From: Tannerella sp.
Lineage (GTDB): Bacteria; Bacteroidota; Bacteroidia; Bacteroidales; Tannerellaceae
Direction: 5' to 3'
Assembly: GCA_031271245.1 (NCBI GenBank)
Contig: JAISWC010000158.1
Coordinates: forward strand, 1-9,242
DNA: 9,242 nucleotides
Position numbers and translations under genes: made by a program. The stretch's first letter is position 1, and each line of letters begins with the position of its first letter. Below the pieces are notes generated by a model. It had not been told where the DNA came from. It saw only the letters and a list, made by a program, of their open reading frames with translations, and ran no database searches. Of this stretch, positions 1 to 9,242 are shown in pieces.

Positions 1-1
1 C

Positions 2-514
2 GTCGTATCGCTTCCCCATGGAACCGGTAAACAGGTGAGGGTTCTTGTATTGTGTTCCCCTGATAAAGAGGTCGAAGCCACAGAGGCGGGCGCCGATTAC
101 GTGGGTCTGGATGAATATATTGATAAAATCAAAGGCGGGTGGACCGACATTGATATCATTATCACCATGCCTTCCATCATGGGAAAAATTGGCGCACTGG
201 GACGCATATTAGGCCCCCGCGGTCTGATGCCGAATCCCAAGAGCGGAACGGTAACGAATGACGTAGGTCAGGCCGTGAAGGAAGTGAAACAGGGTAAAAT
301 CGACTTCAAGGTCGATAAAGCCGGTATTATGCACACTTCCGTCGGCAAAGTATCTTTCCAGCCAGACCAGATTTTTGACAATGTGAAGGAATTTGTTTCC
401 ACGCTTGTCAAACTCAAGCCGTCTGCGGCGAAAGGCACGTATATAAAGAGCGTTTATCTTTCAAGCACGATGAGTCCGGGGATTAAAATTGACCCCAAAT
501 CAGTCGAAAATTAA
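2..514 (+). CDS. rplA: 50S ribosomal protein L1, 5' end missing
   Basis: Large-subunit protein L1 binds 23S rRNA at the mobile L1 stalk near the E site and helps release deacylated tRNA. In many bacteria it also represses its own operon by binding the mRNA. The frame is already open at the first bases and reads [14 protein letters not shown], the family's LPHGTG segment, so the gene begins upstream. A GTG at 35-37 lies inside this conserved stretch and is a valine codon, not the start. About 170 residues are visible. L1 is usually about 230 residues, so roughly 60 N-terminal residues are missing. The L1 signature [20 protein letters not shown] is present, followed by the usual [12 protein letters not shown] segment and the C-terminal [19 protein letters not shown]. 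The stop TAA is at 512-514, 20 bases before rplJ, which fits the common rplK-rplA-rplJ-rplL order. rplK itself is not in the window. Confidence 0.96.
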   Translation, partial: VVSLPHGTGKQVRVLVLCSPDKEVEATEAGADYVGLDEYIDKIKGGWTDIDIIITMPSIMGKIGALGRILGPRGLMPNPKSGTVTNDVGQAVKEVKQGKIDFKVDKAGIMHTSVGKVSFQPDQIFDNVKEFVSTLVKLKPSAAKGTYIKSVYLSSTMSPGIKIDPKSVEN

Positions 515-523
515 TCACTAAAA

Positions 524-528
524 AAGGA
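524..528 (+). promoter_or_regulatory. Shine-Dalgarno-like site for rplJ
   Basis: AAGGA lies six bases before the rplJ ATG at 535, within the 20-base rplA-rplJ gap. It supports that start. The other starts in the window (rplL, rpoB, rpoC) have A/T-rich leaders with no purine-rich SD motif, as is usual in Bacteroidota. That a ribosome uses this site is inference. An A-rich leader alone could serve equally well. Confidence 0.45.
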
Positions 529-534
529 TGAAAC

Positions 535-1059
535 ATGAAGAAGGAAGATAAAAGCGTAATCATCGGACAGTTATCGGAACAGTTGCAGAAATACGGCAAC
601 TTCTATCTGACGGACATCGAAGCGTTGAATGCCTCGAAAACCGGCGCATTAAGAAGAGCCTGTTTCAAGAAAGAGATTAAACTGGTCGTTGTTAAAAATA
701 CTCTGTTAAAAAAAGCGCTGGAGAACGCCGGGAACGATTTCTCGCCGCTGTACGACACCCTGAAGGGCAATACGGCGGTGATGTTTTCGACCGTGATAAA
801 TGCTCCGGCACGCCTGATCAAGGATTTTACCAGAGGCATCAAAGGCGACGCCAAACCCCGTCTGAAAGCTGCCTATGTGCAGGAAATGTTCTATGTCGGG
901 GCAGAAAATCTGGATGCTTTGGTGAACTTGAAGAGCAGAGAGGAAATGATAGCCGACGTGGTCAGTTTGCTGCAGTCGCCTGTCAGGAACCTGATATCGG
1001 CTCTTTCGTCCGGTGGACAGGCAATACATGGTATTTTAAAGACTCTCGAAGAGAGATAA
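535..1059 (+). CDS. rplJ: 50S ribosomal protein L10
   Basis: L10 is the base of the ribosomal stalk. Its N-terminal domain binds 23S rRNA with L11, and its C-terminal helix carries the L7/L12 dimers that recruit elongation and initiation factors. The product is 174 residues, normal for the family. Recognisable parts are the N-terminal region with NFYLTDIEALNASKTGALRR (about residues 22-41), the LVVVKNTLLKKAL segment (about 50-62), the GNTAVMFS strand (about 78-85), and an extended C-terminal helix ending in SSGGQAIHGILKTLEER. The ATG at 535 gives the expected N terminus and has an SD-like AAGGA upstream. It sits 20 bases after rplA and 43 before rplL. In E. coli the L10-L7/L12 complex represses its own mRNA at a leader before rplJ. 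The gap here is too short for a separate leader, so any such control would have to act on sequence inside rplA; I see no direct sign of it. Confidence 0.97.
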   Translation: MKKEDKSVIIGQLSEQLQKYGNFYLTDIEALNASKTGALRRACFKKEIKLVVVKNTLLKKALENAGNDFSPLYDTLKGNTAVMFSTVINAPARLIKDFTRGIKGDAKPRLKAAYVQEMFYVGAENLDALVNLKSREEMIADVVSLLQSPVRNLISALSSGGQAIHGILKTLEER

Positions 1060-1102
1060 TTTTTTGAATTAATAGAATAACAAACATTTAAATCATACAA
1101 AA

Positions 1103-1477
1103 ATGGCAGATTTGAAAGCTTTTGCAGAACAATTGGTAAATCTTACCGTAAAAGAAGTGAGTGAATTAACGAAAATCCTGAAGGATGACTATGGCATTGA
1201 ACCCGCAGCCGCAGCCGTGGCCGTGGCCGCAGGTCCAGCCGTTGCCGCGCCGGTGGAGGAAGAAAAAACCTCTTTTGACGTCGTATTGAAAGCGATTGGC
1301 GCCAACAAATTGGCAATCGTCAAGTTAGTTAAGGAATTGACAGGTCTCGGCTTGAAAGAAGCAAAAGATTTGGTCGACAGCGCTCCGAGTAATATCAAAG
1401 AAGGTATCGCGAAGGCAGAGGCAGAGTCTCTGAAGAAAAGTTTGGAAGAAGCAGGAGCTGAAGTTGAGCTTAAATAG
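1103..1477 (+). CDS. rplL: 50S ribosomal protein L7/L12
   Basis: This is the multicopy stalk protein that binds L10 as dimers and contacts EF-Tu, EF-G, IF2 and RF3. It is 124 residues, the normal length. The N-terminal dimerisation domain covers about residues 1-33. A flexible hinge made mostly of alanine, valine and proline spans about 34-51. The C-terminal factor-binding domain (about 55-124) has the family core [20 protein letters not shown] and [11 protein letters not shown], and ends in [11 protein letters not shown]. The ATG at 1103 is preceded by an A-rich leader (CATACAAAA) without an SD motif. It follows rplJ by 43 A/T-rich bases. Downstream is the hairpin at 1505-1543, so rplL is the last gene before the probable transcription step-down to rpoB. 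Confidence 0.98.
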   Translation: MADLKAFAEQLVNLTVKEVSELTKILKDDYGIEPAAAAVAVAAGPAVAAPVEEEKTSFDVVLKAIGANKLAIVKLVKELTGLGLKEAKDLVDSAPSNIKEGIAKAEAESLKKSLEEAGAEVELK

Positions 1478-1504
1478 TCTCTATGGCCTGTTATCCAGGT
1501 GATT

Positions 1505-1543
1505 GGTTAAGAATCTCCTTTGCAGGAGGTTCTTAGCCTTTTT
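1505..1543 (+). terminator. Hairpin with T-run between rplL and rpoB; probable partial terminator (attenuator)
   Basis: The left arm GGTTAAGAATCTCC (1505-1518) pairs with the right arm GGAGGTTCTTAGCC (1525-1538) over 14 base pairs, two of them G-U. A further U-A pair (1519-1524) closes a four-base loop TTGC. Five T residues follow at once (1539-1543), then GTGT. This has the form of an intrinsic terminator. It lies 27 bases after the rplL stop and 43 before the rpoB start. In E. coli a partial terminator at the same junction reduces rpoBC transcription relative to the ribosomal-protein genes. An equivalent role here is inference. Full termination would require a separate rpoB promoter, for which there is only a weak candidate at 1541-1569. 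Confidence 0.8.
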
Positions 1544-1586
1544 GTGTCTATTCTCTTATATTAAGTTCAAAATAATTCCTGACTAA

Positions 1587-5399
<3,813 letters not shown>

Positions 5400-5426
5400 G
5401 TATAACTCTTTATAATACAGAACAAA

Positions 5427-7892
5427 ATGGCTTTTAGAAAAGAAAACAAGATAAAGAGTAACTTCACCAAGATAAGTATCGGACTGGCATCTCCCGAAGA
5501 GATTCTGGAAAATTCGAGCGGTGAAGTATTGAAACCGGAAACGATTAACTATCGCACGTACAAACCGGAACGCGACGGTCTGTTTTGCGAGCGTATCTTC
5601 GGGCCGGTGAAAAATTACGAGTGTTATTGCGGAAAATACAAACGCATTCGCTACAAGGGCATTGTCTGCGACCGGTGCGGTGTGGAAGTGACCGAAAAGA
5701 AAGTGCGTCGCGAACGCATGGGGCACATTCACCTGGTCGTTCCCGTGGCGCATATCTGGTATTTCCGTTCGCTGCCCAACAAGATTGGCTACCTGCTGGG
5801 ATTGCCGACCAAAAAGCTGGATACGATTATCTACTACGAGCGCTACGTAGTGATTCAGCCGGGATGCGTCGATACGGTGACCGAACTGGATTTGCTCTCG
5901 GAAGAGGAATATTTGCAGATTATGGACAGCCTGCCGAAAGACAACCAGTCGCTCGAAGATACCGACCCCAACAAGTTCGTCTCCAAAATCGGAGCGGAAG
6001 CCGTGTACGATTTGCTGGCGCGGTTGGATTTGGATTCGCTGTCCTACAATTTGCGTCACCACGCCATGACCGATACCTCCCAACAGCGCAAGAACGAAGC
6101 ATTGAAACGCTTGCAGGTAGTGGAGTCGTTCCGCGCATCCAAAGGGAAAAACAAACCCGAATGGATGATTATCAAGGTCGTGCCGGTGATTCCGCCGGAA
6201 TTGCGCCCGCTGGTGCCGCTGGACGGAGGACGTTTTGCGACCTCCGATTTGAACGATTTGTACCGCCGCGTCATCATTCGCAACAACCGCCTCAAACGCC
6301 TGATTGACATCAAGGCGCCGGAGGTGATTTTGCGCAATGAGAAACGCATGTTGCAGGAAGCCGTCGATTCGCTGTTCGACAATTCCCGCAAATCGAGCGC
6401 CGTCAAGACCGATGCCAACCGTCTGCTGAAATCCCTGTCCGACAGCCTGAAAGGAAAACAGGGACGTTTCCGTCAGAATCTGCTGGGTAAACGTGTGGAC
6501 TACTCTGCGCGTTCGGTGATTGTGGTCGGCCCGGAACTGCAAATGCACGAGTGCGGTTTGCCGAAAGACATGGCGGCCGAACTTTACAAGCCTTTTGTCA
6601 TTCGCAAACTGATTGAACGTGGGATTGTGAAGACCGTCAAATCGGCAAAGAAAATCGTAGACCGCAAGGAACCGGTCGTATGGGACATTCTGGAATATGT
6701 GATGAAAGGGCATCCGGTGTTGCTGAACCGCGCGCCAACGCTGCACCGTCTCGGCATACAGGCCTTTCAGCCGAAATTGATTGAAGGAAAGGCCATTCAA
6801 TTGCATCCGCTGGCCTGTACGGCATTCAACGCCGATTTCGATGGCGATCAGATGGCCGTCCATTTGCCGCTGGGCAACGAAGCCATTCTGGAGGCGCAGA
6901 TGCTGATGCTCGCTTCCCACAACATACTGAATCCCGCCAACGGTGCGCCGATTACGGTGCCTTCGCAGGACATGGTGCTGGGACTGTACTATATCACCAA
7001 ACTTCGTCCCCATGCCACGGGCGAAGGTTTGATTTTCTACGGCCCGGAAGAGGCAAGCATTGCCTACAACGAGAAAAAAGTAGACGTTCACGCGCCGATC
7101 AGGGTCTATGTCAATGATGTGGACGGCAAAGGCTCCCGCGAACTGCTGGAAACTTCCGTAGGACGTTTGATGGTAAACGAATACGTACCCGGAGGAGTCG
7201 GATTCATCAACAAAGTCTGGGACAAAAAAGCACTGCGCGACATCATCGGCGATGTCATTAAAAAGTGCGGTGTGGCACGGACAGCCCAGTTCCTGGACGA
7301 TATCAAAAACCTGGGTTATCACATGGCCTTCAAGGGTGGTTTGTCCTTCAACCTGTCCGACGTGCTGATCCCGCCCGAAAAAGACGCGCTTGTAAAGGAA
7401 GGCTATGATGAAGTGGAACAGATTACGGCCAACTACAGCATGGGGTTCATCACCTACAATGAGCGGTATAACCAGATTATCGACGCCTGGACGCATGTCA
7501 ACAGCAAGCTCTCCAAAACGCTGATAGACCAGTTGACCGCCGATAACGACGGATTCAACTCGGTATTCATGATGATGGACTCCGGAGCGCGCGGTTCGAA
7601 AGAACAGATTCGCCAGTTGTCCGGTATGCGCGGCCTGATGGCCAAACCGCAGAAGAGCGGCGCCGAAGGCGGGCAAATCATTGAAAACCCGATTCTGTCC
7701 AACTTCAAGGAGGGACTGTCGGTGCTGGAGTACTTCATCTCTACGCACGGCGCCCGGAAAGGGCTGGCGGATACGGCGCTGAAAACGGCCGACGCGGGAT
7801 ACTTGACACGCCGTCTGGTCGACGTATCGCACGATGTGATTGCAATGAAGAAGACTGTGGCACCCTGCGCGGACTGGTTTGCACCGAACTGA
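5427..7892 (+). CDS. rpoC: DNA-directed RNA polymerase subunit beta', N-terminal part, ended early by a frameshift
   Basis: Beta' carries the catalytic Mg2+ site of RNA polymerase and forms the clamp. As read, this frame gives 821 residues; the family in Bacteroides is about 1,430. Residues 1-806 are normal RpoC. The first zinc site has C66, C68, C81 and C84. The clamp coiled coil that binds sigma starts near R269 ([14 protein letters not shown]). The switch-2 region is [20 protein letters not shown] (343-362). The catalytic loop [10 protein letters not shown] has D470, D472 and D474. The F-loop region begins near D718, and the bridge helix follows N759 ([20 protein letters not shown]). After A806 the frame changes to 15 unrelated residues, [15 protein letters not shown], and a TGA at 7890-7892. 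Such a product would lack the trigger loop and the second zinc site and could not be active. The ATG at 5427 gives the family's [13 protein letters not shown] start, after an A-rich leader. See the segment at 7844-9242. Confidence 0.96.
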   Translation: MAFRKENKIKSNFTKISIGLASPEEILENSSGEVLKPETINYRTYKPERDGLFCERIFGPVKNYECYCGKYKRIRYKGIVCDRCGVEVTEKKVRRERMGHIHLVVPVAHIWYFRSLPNKIGYLLGLPTKKLDTIIYYERYVVIQPGCVDTVTELDLLSEEEYLQIMDSLPKDNQSLEDTDPNKFVSKIGAEAVYDLLARLDLDSLSYNLRHHAMTDTSQQRKNEALKRLQVVESFRASKGKNKPEWMIIKVVPVIPPELRPLVPLDGGRFATSDLNDLYRRVIIRNNRLKRLIDIKAPEVILRNEKRMLQEAVDSLFDNSRKSSAVKTDANRLLKSLSDSLKGKQGRFRQNLLGKRVDYSARSVIVVGPELQMHECGLPKDMAAELYKPFVIRKLIERGIVKTVKSAKKIVDRKEPVVWDILEYVMKGHPVLLNRAPTLHRLGIQAFQPKLIEGKAIQLHPLACTAFNADFDGDQMAVHLPLGNEAILEAQMLMLASHNILNPANGAPITVPSQDMVLGLYYITKLRPHATGEGLIFYGPEEASIAYNEKKVDVHAPIRVYVNDVDGKGSRELLETSVGRLMVNEYVPGGVGFINKVWDKKALRDIIGDVIKKCGVARTAQFLDDIKNLGYHMAFKGGLSFNLSDVLIPPEKDALVKEGYDEVEQITANYSMGFITYNERYNQIIDAWTHVNSKLSKTLIDQLTADNDGFNSVFMMMDSGARGSKEQIRQLSGMRGLMAKPQKSGAEGGQIIENPILSNFKEGLSVLEYFISTHGARKGLADTALKTADAGYLTRRLVDVSHDVIAMKKTVAPCADWFAPN
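7842..7847 (+). other. rpoC: Site of the single-base deletion breaking rpoC
   Basis: The bases are GCAATG. Inserting one A in the AA run (7844-7845) gives GCA AAT GAA GAA GAC TGT, that is A-N-E-E-D-C, which joins both halves of RpoC with no residue missing. E. coli beta' has the comparable TEDDCGT here. The exact missing base cannot be fixed from the window alone, since a different base within two or three positions would also restore the frame. Whether the deletion is in the genome or only in the data is not visible; an error is more likely because rpoC is essential. Confidence 0.88.
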
Positions 7893-9242
7893 AAAACAAT
7901 CAGGAAATCATCGCGTCGCTGTACGAACGCATTCTCGGGCGTGTTTCCGTTCACGATATTATCCATCCGACTACGGGTGAGACACTTGTACTGTCCGGAG
8001 AAGAAATTCGCGAAGACGCGGCGCAAAAGATACAGGAATCGCCGATTGAAAGCGTGGAAATCCGTTCGGTACTGACGTGCGAATCCAAGAAAGGCGTTTG
8101 CGCCAAATGCTACGGACGCAACCTGGCCTCCAATCAAATGGTACAGAAAGGCGAAGTGGTCGGCGTGACGGCGGCGCAGTCCATCGGCGAACCGGGAACG
8201 CAGCTGACCTTGCGGACCTTCCACGTGGGAGGTATCGCATCGAACATTGCAACGGAAAGCGGCCTGGTATCCAAATTCGACGGCACAATTGAAATTGACG
8301 AACTGCGTACAGTCGAATCGGAACTGGACAAATGCCTGGTAGTCGTCAGCCGTCTGGCCGAGTTGCGTATCCTGGACCCGAATACGAAGATCGTACTGCA
8401 CACGCACAACATTCCGTACGGTTCGAAACTGCATTTCACCAGTGGACAGGAAGTGAAAAAGGGCGATACGGTCATTGAATGGGACCCGTTCAATGCAGTG
8501 ATTGTCTCGGAAATGTCCGGCAAACTGTCGTTCGAAAACATGATTGAAAACGTCACCTACAAGATGGAAAGCGATGAAACGACCGGCTTGAAGGAAAAGA
8601 TCATCATTGAATCCAAAGACAAGACGAAGGTGCCGACAGCGCATATTCTGGATGCCAAAAAGAACATCCTGAAAACGTATTTGTTGCCGCTGGGCGCTCA
8701 CGTAGTAAAAGAAGAAAACGAATCTATCACTACGGGAGAAGTACTGGTGAAAATCCCGCGCGCCGTGGGTAAGACGGGCGACATCACCGGCGGTTTGCCG
8801 CGTGTCACCGAACTGTTCGAAGCGCGTAATCCGTCGAACCCGGCCGTGGTGTCTGAAATCGACGGCGAAATAGGATTCGGCAAAATCAAACGTGGAAACC
8901 GTGAAGTCACCGTGACGTCCAAACTGGGCGAGGTGAAAAAATACATGGTGCCGCTGTCCAAGCAGTTGCTGGTGCAGGAAAATGACTATGTACGCGCCGG
9001 TATGCCGCTGTCCGACGGAGCGATTACGCCGGCCGACATTCTGGCCATCAAAGGCCCCACGGCCGTGCAGGAATACATCGTCAACGAAGTGCAGGACGTT
9101 TACCGCCTGCAGGGCGTGAAAATCAACGACAAGCATTTCGAAGTCATCGTGCGCCAGATGATGCGCAAGGTCGAAATCGTAGACCCGGGCGATACCCGTT
9201 TCCTCGAACAGCAGATAGTGGACAAACTGGAAGTGATGGAAG
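7844..9242 (+). CDS. rpoC: DNA-directed RNA polymerase subunit beta', C-terminal part in a shifted frame, 3' end outside the window
   Basis: This is the continuation of rpoC, one frame over from the part that starts at 5427. From 7844 it reads [18 protein letters not shown] and stays open for 466 codons to the window edge. With one base restored, numbering continues from N807. The second zinc site is then C811, C885, C892 and C895, exactly three below E. coli C814, C888, C895 and C898. The trigger-loop start [20 protein letters not shown] follows, with L929, R930 and H933 matching E. coli M932, R933 and H936. About 180 residues then intervene before the trigger loop resumes at about 1119 ([19 protein letters not shown]); this is the position of the SI3-type insertion of E. 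coli. [18 protein letters not shown] lies near the end. About 150 residues should follow outside the window. It has no start codon of its own and should be read as one gene with 5427-7892. Confidence 0.95.

Noticed and set aside
1043..1065. Small hairpin CTCTC-GAA-GAGAG at the end of rplJ followed, after a short gap, by six T
   Set aside because: It has only five base pairs with a three-base loop, overlaps coding sequence, and the T-run is separated from the stem by four bases. It is too weak to call a terminator before rplL, which must be highly expressed.
5585..6307. A 240-codon + strand frame inside rpoC, and similar ones at 2995-3183, 4967-5362 and 8077-8292
   Set aside because: They lie wholly inside rpoB or rpoC in another frame, have low-complexity arginine-rich or alanine-rich translations, and no start signals.
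7836..7892. Programmed frameshifting in rpoC
   Set aside because: The bases around the switch (ATTGCAATGAAG) contain no X_XXY_YYZ slippery heptamer, I see no clear stimulatory hairpin after it, and RpoC is not known to be recoded at this point. A one-base data error is simpler.
7454..9136. A 560-codon open frame on the - strand
   Set aside because: It is in register with the second rpoC frame and has the same cause. It is useful only as support for the frameshift.

Overview
This window is a piece of the core ribosomal-protein and RNA-polymerase operon, rplA-rplJ-rplL-rpoB-rpoC, all on the + strand and running off both ends. The organism is almost certainly a member of Bacteroidota, probably order Bacteroidales. 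RpoB is 1,270 residues, a length I recall for Bacteroides-type RpoB, and RpoB and RpoC match remembered Bacteroides sequences through long blocks. Most starts have A-rich leaders without a Shine-Dalgarno sequence, as is usual in that phylum. By eye the G+C content is moderate. I cannot place it to genus.

Layout: 2-514 is the C-terminal three quarters of ribosomal protein L1 (rplA). After 20 bases, 535-1059 encodes L10 (rplJ), and after 43 bases, 1103-1477 encodes L7/L12 (rplL). The largest gap, 1478-1586, holds a strong GC-capped hairpin followed by a T-run, at the junction between the ribosomal-protein and polymerase genes. rpoB follows at 1587-5399. rpoC starts 27 bases later at 5427 and continues past the window end. 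No gap exceeds 110 bases.

How they work together: L10 anchors L7/L12 dimers to form the ribosomal stalk that recruits translation GTPases, and L1 forms the opposite, mobile stalk beside the E site. RpoB and RpoC are the two large catalytic subunits of RNA polymerase. Co-transcription ties ribosome and polymerase supply together, and the hairpin at 1505-1543 probably lowers expression of rpoBC relative to the abundant stalk proteins.

The main anomaly is in rpoC. The reading frame breaks at about 7844-7845 by loss of one base, giving a stop at 7890-7892, while the rest of RpoC continues intact in another frame to the window end. The break lies just after the bridge helix and just before the first cysteine of the second zinc site. 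Because rpoC is essential and both sides are well conserved, a sequencing or assembly error is the most likely cause. I see no mobile element, CRISPR array, tRNA, defence gene or new system. Apart from that break this is an ordinary housekeeping region.
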